In this document: positions 24,630 to 36,745 of the stretch, piece by piece
How the letters are laid out: the number at the start of each line of letters is the position of its first letter
Numbering within the stretch: the first letter of the stretch is position 1
NCBI GenBank assembly: GCA_959347315.1
Contig: OY365811.1
Location: 42,872,991-42,936,990, forward strand
DNA from: Bimastos eiseni
Lineage: Eukaryota; Annelida; Clitellata; Crassiclitellata; Lumbricidae
DNA: 64,000 nucleotides
Direction of reading: 5' to 3'
Notes under the pieces: generated by a model
Databases searched by the model: none
What the model saw: the letters and a program-made list of their open reading frames with translations, nothing else
Told to the model about the DNA's origin: nothing
Program-made: the position numbers and the translations under genes

Positions 24630-24970
24630 TTCTATGGGGAAATCCCACAGCGGAAATTTCCAGTGGCAGAATCCCTTGCGGAAATTGTAATGGAAATTTC
24701 CAAAGGGAAAATCTCCAATGGAAAATTCCACCAATGGAAATTTACCAATGGAAACTTCCCTTGGGACAGTCCCCAGGGAAACTCCAACAGTAAAATCCTC
24801 TACAGATTTCATCATCATTATCATGATACGGACCAACTTGTTCTTCGATCGTGTCAGGTTTGAGAACTTTCCAGGGAACCAGCATCTTGGTGTTACCGTG
24901 GAAATGATATTTCTGCATTACCATGGAAACGTCGTGTTGGCAGGCTGCATCTGAATTTGACGCTATGGAA
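24630..24970. repeat. AATGGAAATTTCC-type words and X-box-like motifs in 3' flank
   Basis: Directly after the carrier stop codon, GGAAATTTCC, AATGGAAAATTCC and AATGGAAACTTCC recur over ~170 bases. Downstream, GTTACCGTGGAAAT (24892) and ATTACCATGGAAAC (24917) resemble RFX X-boxes, like the array in cytochrome b5 intron 2. The region may be transcribed as 3' UTR. Confidence 0.5.
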
Positions 24971-25239
24971 ACAAAAGACAATTGTAATTGTTTGACAAAG
25001 ACAACACTTCATTGTTGGTAAATTTGTATGCCATGCTCTAATTCAATTATGATTTTATGTGTGTGAAACTTCATATCCTGCTGAGTTGACGGCTTGTTTG
25101 GGTAGATTGACTTTACACACGTGGCGGTGAAGGTAGCAAGAGGGTAAGGACTTTGAATTAAACTGGGCAAATTGCATAGCTAGGGGGTTGATTCGATTCA
25201 ATGATTAACTCTGGTCTAACTTTCAAATGCATATTGATT

Positions 25240-25410
25240 GATGTGCAAGGTTTAGGCTAAACTGAACAATGTCCCTGTTGAACTGAACATTGTTCAGCAT
25301 AAACTGAATTGTTAAGGTTGAACTGAACAATGTCTGGGTTGATCGGAGCAATGTTCAGCGTAAACTGGTTTGTTAAAAGTTGAGCTTAATAGTGTTCAGT
25401 TTGAAACTCA
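25240..25410. repeat. ~65 bp tandem repeat with GAACAATGTTC-like palindromes
   Basis: AACTGAACAATGTC, GAACATTGTTCAGC and AAACTGAATTGTTAA recur as about two and a half units of ~65 bases. The inner words are near-palindromic. No coding signal is seen. Confidence 0.6.
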
Positions 25411-26599
25411 ACAGTCAATACATAGCAGAGGCATGACCTCTAAGGGAGTAAACATAATAATCTGCGATCTAGGGCAAAGAATACCTTTGATAATCTGTAA
25501 TAGGAGGCTTTACCTTTTTCGTAATTACTCCTAGCGAATTTCAGAATCTGTAAAAGGTGTAATAAGTTAGTTGCTGGCACATTACTTGTTCAATAAGCAA
25601 TCTTTCGTGCCAAATTGAGGGACCAGTCAAAATTTAAGTTCTAGCCACATGTCCTAGGTAAATAAAAGCAGATCACTGAAAAGTTGTGAAGAATCACTGG
25701 TTCTATTCATTCCATTTTAGAAGCTGTTAAATTATGTGATTATAATTTGGCTAATTTTGCTTATAATAGAAACAAGTTGTCAAGGGAGTGTTATCAAAAT
25801 ACCTCAGTAGTTTCTGAATGTTGTCATATGAAGACAACAGAGTTTTTGCGAGTTAGAATAGCAGTTAGCATGAAAATTATGGGTTACAGATTGTTGATGT
25901 ATGAAATTACGCAAGTATTAATGTAGCTCATTTTTCAAATATTTGATGTATAGTAGCTAACATCTGTCTTAGCGTATTAACCTGATTACTGTTCGATTAT
26001 GGAGCGCCGTTGGCCGATGCATTGTGCCATGGAAACCTATGCGCTGCAAGTGTGCGTGGTTAATTTATAGCGGTTTAACAAATGCAGAATATAGTCATTT
26101 CCCAAATGGAAGAAAAGTTCCGCCTAAGTCTTTACCTGTCATATTTGATTTTATTAATTTTTATTAAACTAAATAAATAGAAAGATAATTGTATGCTTCA
26201 AGCAGTCCGGTAAGTAGGCATCACCAAAACACAAGGAATTAGTACGGTGTTTGTGTCTGTATCCGTTAGATTTGAGTCCAGCTAATAATCTTTGTCTCAA
26301 AACTCAGCATGCCGTGAACCTAGATACCTATCAGCTTGATTGTAACTTTTTCAATACGATGTAACTTCTTTGGCTTTTTGTGGTTTCTCCAGTTTAGAAT
26401 ATTCAACCCACCGAATGTTGAGTACAGTACAGATGTCGCTCTGTTGGGCGTTAAGATTGTAAACTAGTGAAGGTCTAATAAAGTGTGTTTAGCTATGATC
26501 TGCTGTGATATTGTTTGTAATTGTTGAGCTACGATTATTGTGAAGCATTTTAATAAGCACCATTTATCAATGGTGTCGACAATCCTGTTCAGGGCTTGC
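25411..26599. other. Non-coding stretch between carrier and cytochrome b5
   Basis: No exon is supported. An AATAAA lies near 26478 and could be a distant poly(A) signal, but nothing ties it to the carrier gene. Confidence 0.45.
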
Positions 26600-26965
26600 T
26601 CCTAGGATTTCACAGTACTGTTTGATGAGCTTTGCATACAATCTAAAATCCTTATTCTAATCTTAAAGGTTCAACAGGGTCTTGCCCCGAAACATCTGGT
26701 TGATGCAATACTTCGGCCTCATTCAGTTTCCTCCCTCTGTCCACTTTGCTCGTTCAATAGACTTGACCTCTTGGTTCCCCGAACTATAACGGCTGTGGCT
26801 GTCTCTCGCTTTTGCTTTTCAATCGGTTTCTCTCTTTGAAACATGCTTCTTATGTTAGCTCCAAAATTCTGATTGGCTGTCTCTAATCCTCTTTGCTCTT
26901 CTCAAAAGCTGCTTCTTCTCACAGGGCCTTCACTGCTATCGACCAACACTTGGTAAAATAAATTG
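26600..26965 (+). mobile_element. LINE RT carboxyl-end fragment
   Basis: The plus strand from ~26667 encodes VQQGLAPKHLVDAILRP, then a Cys/Leu-rich gap and LLVPRTITAVAVSRFCFSIG. The G-x-A-P-x-x-L and VPRT...SRFCF pattern is typical of the ORF2 end of CR1-like elements. It is broken downstream. Confidence 0.6.
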
Positions 26966-28465
26966 GCGCTTAATAAATTCATTCAAAATATTTATTATGA
27001 TATTAATAATAATTAAGCCAAGAGATAACAAAGTAGAGCTTTAAACAAGTATTTCATGATCTGTGGTCCTGTAAAAACATTTATCATCTAACAAGATAAA
27101 AAAGTTAAACTCAGAAAAACCTGAAGACCTGCTCGGAGGGAAATCTGCGGAATTTCCATGGTATAGGCATCACAGTATCAAAATCACACAAAACGTGCCT
27201 TACCATTAATAAGCACAACACAAGTCCTATACTGTACTCCTTCAAGTACTCCTGCTAAGTACTCTTTTGCAGTATTGTAAAGTACTCTTGTAAAGTATTG
27301 ACAAGGTGTCCTAAAACTGCTTGCTTCGTTTTTGTTCCTCTCACAAAAATCTCGAGCAGAGATATCCAGGTTCATTAACAAAATAATGTATTTGTATAGC
27401 GCATTAGTAAAAACCGATGAAAAAGGCATTGAACAGGAGTTCGAAAAAGCAACAGCAGTCACATGACAGCTAAATAAGGGTTTGGATTGGTCTTGAGCTC
27501 TTGGAAGTGTTTGTTCCAGAAATATAACATTCTACGGAATGAAACAAGAAAAATTAGAAAACCTGCAACATACCTTCTGAAAATGGTCCCATGAAAAGGC
27601 AAATGCCAAACAGGATATTGCAACAATCTGCCAAACTTTAAGGGAGTGATAACAAACATTACTCTGAACAACCACCAGTTATTATTAATTAGTGACCAAT
27701 ATTGTGATGGTGTCACAAAACCCTAGCAGCTGTAATCAGGTCAAAAACTGTTAATGCAATATAATCTAAAACTGCTTTGATTAGGCAATTATTTTCAACA
27801 CCTCCTTCACCATGCCACCATATAACAAAATGTGTAGCAGTAAAAAGCAAAAATAAATCACCAGTTTTCCAATTCCTAGAAGGCCCTTTGGGAACCCGGG
27901 CAGGACCAAATCAATTAAAAAATTCTTAGAATTCGATTTCATCAATACGGAACACACTTCTAGAGGGATTCTTTCCAACGCTTTACACTACATTGGGTCC
28001 AGGTCACCTTTAGTAAATATTTAATTAGTAAATATTTAACTAGTAAATTATTTAAACCAGCTACCTCAATGGCAAAGCGAATACATTAAGAATAGAATTA
28101 AACATATTCTAAAATTACTTAATAAGCAACATTATTCTAGATAATATGAAATAGAAATAATATAGTATTCAAAATGTCGAACTAAATCAAACCGATAGCG
28201 TTTTACGATATGATATCCATCCGCTAAATTCCATTCCACGAAAAACATCTACGTATGTTAGACTGTTCATCAGTTTAACAGAACACCTTCAATAAGACCA
28301 AACCATCAACGATAAACTTACACTAATTTCTTACATGTTATTATTCCGAGTCAAAATTGTGTTAGTAGCTAAAATCACGCGTCACGCCTCGCAGAACGTG
28401 ATGTTTTCTACAAAAAGTTCTATGTCTGCAGAGAACGTGACTTGCTTTGAGTCGACATCTACGGG
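26966..28465. other. 3' flank of the cytochrome b5 gene
   Basis: AT-rich with several short minus-strand frames of 65-92 codons that have no domain. TTTGTATAGCGCATTAG near 27389 resembles the TATAGCGCC words of a LINE/SINE 3' family. Part of this stretch is probably the b5 3' UTR. Confidence 0.45.
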
Positions 28466-31400
28466 TTAGTTGGGGGCTGGAGAGGAGGACCCTGAGGTGA
28501 AGTATCTGTAGGCATACGTGGCCCCCAGTGCCACAAGAAGAGGAAGCACCCATGATGCCCAAGAACTACAAACACCAAACAGAAAGACATGACGAATATG
28601 TTGGCGAATAAGTCAATAAATTAATCGACTGGTCGGTCATTAAGTGATTACATTGGCAAAGTGGTCATTAAATTTAAAAGTGAATCAATTGATGACTCTA
28701 TGAATAGACAAATTAATCATTCAATAAGTGAACTAACAAATCAGCATGTCAATCAGTCATTTAAAAGTGAATAAGTTGACAATGCAGTCATTAAGTGAAT
28801 ACACTGATTCTGCCAATAACATGGTCACCAGCTGGAATGACTGCATCACGAACAAGATATTAGGAAGGGACACATTTGCATCAAATATTGCCAGATTTGT
28901 AAATAATAATCATTATAATTATCACAAACATTTACAACGCATGCATGATCATACAGAAATTTGAATCATACGAACAGGTAAATGACAACTGCTAGTATAT
29001 AACTTCTTCACAACCCTTTAAATTCTCCAGACCACTTTCTCAAAAGCCAGATGGCTTAAGCACATTTTGTCTGATTCTGGTAGTGTGGTCTACTCAAAGC
29101 ATACTTATCTTAACAGAAATTGAATTCAATGAAACTGAAGCATGATGTGGAATCTCCTCACCTCTCTTCAGGTACACTTTGAGGACCAGGGGAGTTGCCC
29201 TAGAAACCATAAAACAAATTCACTATTTATTTTCAGTTAGCCTTTCATTCACAAATTCACCAATCTATTCACAATTCCACCATTTAATCACAATTTCATC
29301 ATTTTATTCACAAATTCACAATTATATTTATTTGAAAATTCTTCAAAAATTCACCATTTCACTCATAAATTCGCCAATTTATTTATACACGCACCATTTT
29401 ATTAATACATTCAAACACGAAGATAATTTCCTTGTACCCATCACCCCAAGTAGCTACTGTCAGGAACTGATGATGATGAATATAACATTATATAGTTAAA
29501 TATGCATAACATCCATGATTTCACTTTTTTTGAGGGCACAGCACGTGACATCTTCAATTAACAACTTCAATTAACTAGGGTCAAGTGAAGGTATGATAGT
29601 CTAAATTAATGAGAGTCCATTGTCATTTAAAAAAAACTAACACTTTGGTCTTTCTTCGGTTCCTTTGAATCCTACAAACAATAAAATAAGTTTACCATTA
29701 AACATCACATCAATAATATTAAGTAAAGATATCCAAATCACCACACTCCATAAAGCATAAGCTTATAGACAGTTAACTACACTCATGGACTACCCCCACG
29801 CCAGAAAAAACCCCACACAGCTAAGGGCCTTGAACCAAACCCTGCCAAAACAACAGTCCGCTACGGCCATGATAAGCCTGAGGGTCAAAAGCAAGGACAA
29901 TTGGAACACAGACAGCCACTTGCGCTCAGTGATGTTCAGTCACTACTCAAGAGCTCTTGAACGATGCTCAACAGACGGCTGCCTATAGACACTTGAGCGA
30001 ATTATCCAAAATATATAACGACAGCATTGGATCATTAACACGTAAGAATATCACAAAGCAAATCATGCTTACAGCACTAGGATGGATCAAAGGTCTGATG
30101 TAACAGCCAACATGCAGAAGTAATCACAATGAGTCAATAATTAACTGAACACAGAGTCCACGAATGAGAGTCAGCAAAGATAGGATAGTCATATGTTATA
30201 AAAATTAACCTAATATATATTATAATAAATAATTTAATTCAAATCAAGTTAGAGGCCTTATATAGTAGATTGCATTCTGTCAGAACACTGACCTATTCTG
30301 TATCCCAGTGATTAGTAATTTTTCAAGTCGAGTCTTGTCTATGACAGCGCTCCTGAATAAGCTGGTGCCCAGCGCTTAGCTGCAGCGCAAAGTGTTAAAT
30401 AACTGGGGATAATGATGACAATGCAGTTCCTATGCCATGCTCAATAGGGCAGTGGCTAATGGACAGTCAGTAGAGAGGCCAGGGTTCAAATCCAAGCAAG
30501 TGCCTCAATTTGGTTCGAAATTTCTGCCCCCATATGAGCCTACTCAGCCATAATGCGCACACTGGCCGCACACCATCAGTGAGAAGATGAGATTGCAAGG
30601 GAGAGGGCTGGTCAACCACCCTCATATACAGAAGCCAAGTAGATTAAGTCGGTAACATGCCTATGGCTGCCTTAGGGCTAGCCCTTCTTATAAGTATCAC
30701 ATTAATAGCACTGGGGGATGTTACACCTCAGCTATAACAACACTTCCTGTTAATCAGAACGGCCCATAAACTGCTTTAGAAACTGACTAATAATAACAAT
30801 AATAAGAATGAGGGACCATTCCAGGCGTTTTTATACTATTTTAAAGTAATTTTAAAGTATCTGTGGGATCCTATGCAAACTGGGGCATAAAAAACTAATA
30901 ATAATAACAATAATAAATACATTAATAAACTTTTTAGCTAAAATAAAGCCAGAAATGTCGCCACAGAAAATTGAGTCACAACTGCCACGAAGCAAAGCAG
31001 AAGCTTATAAGCACTTTAATCCAAACGAAGCTAAAACATTTAGTGGAAAAGCATTAAAGCACAAGCTTTAATTGAACGTTACCAGTATTGACCTCGGCCA
31101 TCGTTCCAATCAGATAATTCTTCATCAACTCCTTTGCATCTGACGAATGACCAACTTCCTCAAATGCACTTGTCGCATAACCACCTGTCAAAATAGCATC
31201 ACCATGGCAATGTCAGTCTCAGGCATCAATAATAGTTACCATGGCGACACAAGTCTTTTGAATATAGGTAGGTGTGCTGGTGATACAGCTGTAGTTACCA
31301 TGGCAACACGAGTCTTATGCATGGCGTATCATCGTCATGGTAACACAAATCTCAGGCACCATCCATCATCACCATGGTAACATCACTCTCTTGCATCAAC

Positions 31401-33095
31401 AATCATCACCGTGGCAATATTTATCAATGAACAAGTAAACATCTGTATAAACAAACCAAAAGTGCAACCCTATGATCGCTTGGCAACATCAGTGTGTAAC
31501 CATAACAACCAGCATCCCATAGCAACACCAAAAGCACAACCATACATTTGACCAATAACGACAGAAATCAAATGCTGATAAAAGTAGATCCTCACCCGCC
31601 TGCTCCAGGAGGATTTCCTCTCCGCCCGGATGCTAAATAAACAAATGAACACCAAATAAACACATAAACATAAATAAACCACAAACACAATTAACTAACA
31701 CCGTCAATATTAACAAATACGATAAACTAATACCTCAAATTATAACAAATAATTAAAATTCTAACTGTAAAATAGATTCACTTCAAACAAAACCTTACCA
31801 GGGTAATCAACAATATATTCTGTCGTTAATTTATGAACAGGTAATAAAACTTGCTATTTAAATAATACAAAAGAAGATACAAGATACAAAATCAATAAAT
31901 TCTAATATTACAACTAGCCTTACAGCCCAACATCGCTTGGGATTAAATTTTGAACTCATCGGGTGTGCTATTTAGAGTTTGGCTGTGGCAATATAACTAA
32001 TGCACCTGATTTTCATATTAAAATCAGCACAGCTTTCATATGATGCGAACCCAAATGGAGATTTTAATTATTATTCAAGCGCCCTTGTAGCGGCTTGGCT
32101 GCATTACGACGCTGTAGAAATTGTCCACTTAATAATAATAATAACAATGCATCAAATTTCAGCAAAATATGCAATTCGAAGGTAGAAATGTGCAATTATC
32201 GGAATTTGAAGTTAATTGTGACTTGTGTGCTGATAACAGGTCAAATTGACCTAGAAATTAGCATAAAAACATTAGAAAAAGTTTTAATATTGCCAGAGCG
32301 TTCCATTCGGGAGCCCATCCTGGGGCAAAAGAAAATATTTCCTGGACTATAGTTTACATAAATAAATGACAAAAATATAAATCTTTAATTGCCATTTGCC
32401 AGTACGCTGAAACAAAGTTTCTCTATCACATTCTATGTCAATTCATTTAGAATAATTGAAACTAATGGTTCAATATTCCATGAATATAGATAGGTTCTAG
32501 GCACAGGGCTTTCATATTAATGCTTATATTAATTTTGCTTATTAATAATTATCAGGATGGTGCTCTCCCCTTAATGCTTGGGGCGTCATCTTTTGAGTTT
32601 GACGATTACGTATGGCAGGATGGCCACCTTCTTGGTGGCATGGCACATTCAAGAAAGCATGGTGGTCTAACAATACCTCTGTGCAGACAAAATAAATAGG
32701 CGCTATAACATTTTCTGCTTAATTCATGTATTTGTATGGTACAACGAAAAATCAGGCCAGAATCGCATCATGGCTGCATGCCTCTTAGAACGCGAAACCT
32801 ACAAAATAAACTCGTGCTCAAGGTTCCTCCAACAGTCAAATAAATTGTCAAGTCATGCATATTTAAAAAATACACCCAGTACGAAGTGCATGTCATCTTA
32901 TCCTTTAATCCATGGAGGGCCAAGAAACTAGAACTACGCACTGGGTGATTTTTCCAATATCGCAAAAGCTAAAAAAGACGGTTTTACCTCTTCCATAAAT
33001 TTCGTCACATCGTAAACGCTGTCGTGGATTGCGATCCAAAGCGATTTGGAATCCTTGTGCTCCTTCAACTCTTCCAAAGTTACTTTTTTCGCCAT
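28466..33095 (-). CDS. CYB5: Cytochrome b5, membrane-anchored, complete
   Basis: The minus-strand exons are 33095-32988, 31632-31596, 31184-31093, 29671-29642, 29199-29162 and 28565-28466 (stop TAA). All introns are GT-AG and phases join without gaps, giving 134 residues, the usual length of vertebrate cytochrome b5. Residues 1-36 hold MAKKVTLEELKEHKDSKSLW and VYDVTKFMEE. The axial haem ligands are H37 in HPGGEE and H61 in EEVGHSSDA, 24 residues apart as in the family. A short polar linker (80-102) leads to a tail anchor around 106-124 (WVLPLLVALGATYAY) and a luminal tail. It is an electron carrier on the cytosolic face of the ER (or outer mitochondrial membrane), serving desaturases and P450s. 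Two exons of 30 and 38 bases explain why no long frame is visible. CYB5A versus CYB5B type is not decided. Confidence 0.93.
28590..28810. repeat. ~22 bp quasi-repeats in cytochrome b5 intron 5
   Basis: GGTCATTAAGTGATTACA, GGTCATTAAATTTAAAAGTG, CAGTCATTTAAAAGTGAATA and CAGTCATTAAGTGAATACA recur at short intervals. They form a diverged tandem array. Confidence 0.5.
29240..29415. repeat. TTCAC-rich ~20 bp repeats in cytochrome b5 intron 4
   Basis: TATTCACAATTCCACCATTT, TATTCACAAATTCACAATTA and related words repeat just upstream of exon 5 on the minus strand. The 106-codon plus-strand frame across it is an artefact. Confidence 0.55.
30345..30390 (+). mobile_element. LINE 3'-end core copy
   Basis: GCGCTCCTGAATAAGCTGGT followed by GCCCAGCGCTTAG is the core of the (ATTACG)-tailed LINE family, within cytochrome b5 intron 3. 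Confidence 0.45.
30435..30720 (+). mobile_element. tRNA-derived SINE
   Basis: An A-box-like TGGCTAATGG (30453-30462) and B box GGGTTCAAATCC (30482-30493) head a body containing TTCGAAATTTCTGCCCCC and TCAGCCATAATGC. The body shares words with the SINE at 54955-55085. It lies in cytochrome b5 intron 3. Confidence 0.6.
31196..31530. repeat. ~37 bp minisatellite carrying RFX X-box-like cores, cytochrome b5 intron 2
   Basis: Eight ACCATGGCAAC-type cores start near 31201, 31235, 31294, 31334, 31371, 31408, 31478 and 31516. Most spacings are 34-40 bases or about twice that. The copy at 31294-31307, GTTACCATGGCAAC, fits the RFX X-box consensus perfectly. Between cores CAGTCTCAGGCATCA-like words recur, so this is a diverged tandem repeat. 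Confidence 0.7.
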
Positions 33096-33127
33096 GCTTT
33101 TCGTCCCTTCTAACTTAACACAGACTG

Positions 33128-33192
33128 TTTCGGTGACGTCTTCTCAAATAGCCAATCAGAAGTTGTGATATATAAAAGCAATTCGACCAATA
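33128..33192 (-). promoter_or_regulatory. Putative cytochrome b5 promoter elements
   Basis: Just upstream of the b5 start codon lie a CRE-like TGACGTC (33134-33140), an inverted CCAAT box (CCAAT 33152-33156), a TATATAAAA word (33170-33177) and another CCAAT near 33185. This spacing is compatible with a housekeeping promoter. The start site is unknown. Confidence 0.35.
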
Positions 33193-34275
33193 GTTAATCC
33201 GTTTAGAGTTGACCCAATTATAACCAATAACGGACTAGTTTGACAGCGTCAATTTAGATCTGGATCAACTTGCAACAATTCTAGCCAATTAGAAACACAA
33301 TTATGTCAACAATTGTCCTATGGGAAACAGAAGGCATAATTTAACATTATTTTTCGCCAGTAAAAGACTAGATTTTTACATCGACCTTTGAACGCAACTG
33401 ATTTCAAAAACAGCGTCCTTTGACCGGCTGAAGTCAAGGATCATTTCAGGCAAATTTTTTCACCATCTATTTACCATACTTAAAACCAGCGTCCTAGTCA
33501 AAACGCAGGCACTCTCCTTTGTCGAAAGACCTTTTAAACACGCATCACAGGGACCTGCGAATCAAAACATTTCAACCGAATCACCATAAAAGTTGGAAAT
33601 TGAATAGAATCCCGAATGGCTTCAGCTGGTAGGCCCCTATCGATTTTATATTCATGTAACGTGTGTTTGATAGCACAGGTCGATATCAGGCTTATCAGCA
33701 GTAACACACCAATGTTAGCCTATGGTAGCTTTTCTGCAGTTTAAAATTAATTAAATTATGTAATTAAAAAATTAATTAACAAAAAACGGCCAGACTGTGT
33801 TGCAGTCACGCTAATTCATTGGACAAATGGGGAAATGGACGATCGATGGCTAGGATTCCCATATTTGTCCGGGATTCCTCTGACATGACTTAATTCGTAA
33901 TTAGCCCATATGCCAATTAAGAAATCTAGATTACAATTTATATGTAAAAATGTACAGGCCTACGCCCTATTGGTCCTTGGACCCCTTAATATTTTACCGG
34001 GCGTTCGGGTGGCTTTCCAGAAATGTGGCTTTTGTTCGGGTCTTTAACTGTCAGTAACGTTAATTCTTATTATTGCTGAATTTTTTGCTAACACTGAACG
34101 ATCGAGTGTTTTCTCTGATACGAAGTCAATGAACAAAGGAAGGAAATAAGTTGCTCCTGTAATCTGTCACAGGCATTCTGTTTCTGCAATATAACATGCT
34201 CAGAATTTCACACATATCTCAGCAGTCATATTTCTTGTTGAAGGTCATGATCAGTTCTTCAGAGAAATACGGTTA
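33193..34275. other. Non-coding stretch
   Basis: I see no exon, RNA gene or clear element. A few TAGGCCTA words common in this genome are present. Confidence 0.5.
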
Positions 34276-34284
34276 AGCTCAGCG

Positions 34285-34400
34285 GCCCCAGGCGCAGTGT
34301 ATGCCTATACGGTCCGAGTGTAGGACATTTGCCCCCGGACACAAGTCCCCCGGATAAAAGCCCCTCCCGCCTAGGACAATTGTCCCCCCATTCCCAATGT
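34285..34400. repeat. CCCCCGGACA / GACAATTGTC short-period repeat
   Basis: GGACATTTGCCCCCGGACAC, AAGTCCCCCGGATAAAAGCC and AGGACAATTGTCCCCCC follow each other with a period near 13-15 bases. GACAATTGTC is a perfect 10-base palindrome. Similar strings occur as dispersed repeats in many animal genomes. Confidence 0.5.
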
Positions 34401-35623
34401 AGACATTAAGCTGGCCCAAATTATATATGCACGCTTGTATGTGTGTACTTATGATGCATGGTGTTATGCACAATATGTACTGTATGTGTGTATGGATGTG
34501 TCAATGTCGGCAACGTGTTACTTAACCTGTAAAATATCTATCATTAGCGGGTTAGCCTACTGACTTGGTTCCAACACCTGCAAAGTGCATTTTTTCTGAC
34601 GGTATACGCGGGTACGGGCCCCGTACGCGGCGCACCTGGACCTTTTTGAAGTCAGAAAAGTTCAATTTCTTTATATTCAGTGTTCCTAGCAGGCCTAGTG
34701 TTTATTGTCATGCACTAATAGTAAAATTAAAATTTGCGTTGTACATTATAAGAAGCTCGTACGCCTTAGCTGAGCATAGCATACGTCCCCTTAATCCATC
34801 GTACCACAAATTTCATTTGACGTCGTTAATTGCTGTAGCCTAAATGACTAGTATGCCTGCTAGTCTATTAGACTACTGTCATTGATAATTCATTACCGGT
34901 CTGCATGTTTAGTTTAATGAAGTAATTATTTTAAATAATACAATTTTTCTTAAAACAAGAACATGTTTTGGTTAACACTTATTTAATCCAACCCAGTTAA
35001 TGAAACAATTACTGATTTCTGTTTATCACCGAATAGCGGTTTCATTGTAAGTAAAACAGTTTAAAAAAATTAATAATTGAAAAAGTAATGACAGAGGTCA
35101 CAGAAGAAACAACTGCCATCGGATAGCAAGTGCAATTCTATTATTTAGTAACATTTAATATTTTTCAAAATGCACTTTTGGCCTTTGCTTACATGTAACA
35201 ATCCTGTTTAAATATATAGGTTCGTAATTCAGATTTAAAATGTTCCTAGGGAGGTGGCGCACTGAAAATCCTCCACTGGCCAAAACTCTTTTCTTCCAAT
35301 TCATCTAGATGCATACCTCCGCCTATATTTCTTACAAAAAGCACTGCTGATATGATTGTATTATCAAATGAGAACATCACAGAAAATTAACTCATAAAGC
35401 CTTAAAAATGACAAATTAGACCTTTTATTCTCAATTCTGTTGTCTTCAGACAAGCTTGGGCTCCACGGGCTAGAAAAATATTAACGGCGGGTCAGAAATG
35501 TTCCGCGGGCCGGCTCTTTGACATCCTTGGTCTAGATTGTCTAGTCCTTTCGCAAGGCGGCGGCATTGGTAGACAGTAAAATTCGACTCTTGTAAGAACC
35601 TATCTTCGTTCGTTCATACGGTG
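34401..35623. other. Non-coding stretch, possible hAT fragment at its end
   Basis: No exon is supported. GCGGGCCGGCTCTTTGACAT with CCTTGG near 35503-35528 resembles the terminal region of some hAT elements read in reverse. No partner end was found, so it is not called separately. Confidence 0.35.
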
Positions 35624-35631
35624 CTTTTAAT

Positions 35632-36038
35632 TAGGGTTGCCGCGTGTACCCTAGTACTCGACTCCAAAAATTACTCGAGTAAAGTTTTTACTCGAGTTCT
35701 CGTATGCTTCCACTTCCGGTCTGAAAATTGTATTTTCCGGTTCCAGAGGGCTTTCTGAAGCCTATATTTTATTTATTTGTGTAACAAAAAGCTTGACTTT
35801 TATGTTTTCGTTGGCTGTTCAGTAGCTTTTTTGTTGTTGCATTGGAGATTTAACTTTAATGGTGCGTCAGAGCTTTAGTTAGAACTAATGCTATAGCTCT
35901 ACTCAGTCTATCTATATGGTGATCGTAGAAGCCATGCAGCTTGTATTAAGCTCTTCCGGTATTAACGAGTACTCGAGTACTCTCTAAGCTATTCGACCGA
36001 GTACTCCACTCCAAAACTACTCGTTAGCGGCAGCCCTA
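35632..36038. mobile_element. Non-autonomous hAT-like DNA transposon with 8-bp target duplication
   Basis: The left end TAGGGTTGCCGC and the inverse of the right end, TAGGGCTGCCGC, match at 11 of 12 bases. Sub-terminal ACTCGACTCC and ACTCGAGTA words occur in both ends. The element is 407 bases and is flanked by a perfect 8-base direct repeat, CTTTTAAT (35624-35631 and 36039-36046), the target-site size of hAT elements. It encodes no transposase. The intact target duplication suggests a fairly recent insertion. Confidence 0.85.
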
Positions 36039-36049
36039 CTTTTAATCAT

Positions 36050-36160
36050 AGGTTCCGTCCATAAATGACGTCACGCGCTTAGGGGAGGGGTCACCCATTT
36101 GTGACGAAGTGTGACGAGGGGGGTTGACGAAATATGACGTCTCATCATCACGTCAAACAT
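36050..36160. repeat. GTCCATAAATGACGTCACGC repeat fragment
   Basis: GTCCATAAATGACGTCACGC followed by G-runs, GTGACGAAGTGTGACGA and more GACGT words looks like one end of a known kind of dispersed DNA element in invertebrates. The other end is not seen here. Confidence 0.4.
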
Positions 36161-36179
36161 CAAAATCCATAGTTCAATT

Positions 36180-36745
36180 GAAACCATCTATCAATGAAAC
36201 ATGTTCCACTTAATTAGCATTGACTGTAATACCACAATAGCTACATTAATTGTTCACTCAAAACTAGATTATTGACTTCTCTCTTTCGCAACATTGATTC
36301 CTCACAAATAAGACGCCTCCAAACAATTCAGAATGATCATATAACCTCTGTCTTAAAATCATTTAATTGGCTTAAAGTTCCTCAACGCATCCACTACAAA
36401 ATTGTATCTATCACCTACAACGCACTTCAAACCTCTCAACCCTCTTCGTCAACTCCTTAAAATCCAACCGCCCGGATCAACTCGCTCATCGTCATATCTT
36501 TCTCTATCTCGTCTCTGAAATTCTGCAACCGCTCCTTAGTCTATGCTGCACCACCACTTTGTAACGGACTCACAAAAGAATTTTGCACACTCCCACATTT
36601 CACCTCTAAATATGACTTCTCCTCCGCTTTCACTATTCCCTGCTACTTAATTTCCACTGACGACTAAAAACCGAACTCTTCAATGTGTTCTATCCAGATT
36701 CTACTCTTGTGCCACTACATCACCAAAGTCATGATCGACTAGGCA
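36180..36745 (+). mobile_element. LINE RT carboxyl-end fragment, degenerate
   Basis: The plus strand encodes ATLIVHSKLDY, SLFRNIDSSQIRRLQTIQN, LKSFNWLKVPQRIHYKI and, after frameshifts, STRSSSYLSLSRL. This order matches the thumb and carboxyl end of the LINE at 14.2-15.6 kb. Several frameshifts and stops break it. Confidence 0.65.

Noticed and set aside
29179..29499. 106-codon plus-strand frame
   Set aside because: It crosses cytochrome b5 exon 5 in antisense and a TTCAC repeat, with no domain.
35440..35530. Second hAT element
   Set aside because: Only one terminus-like word was found; no partner end or target duplication could be seen.
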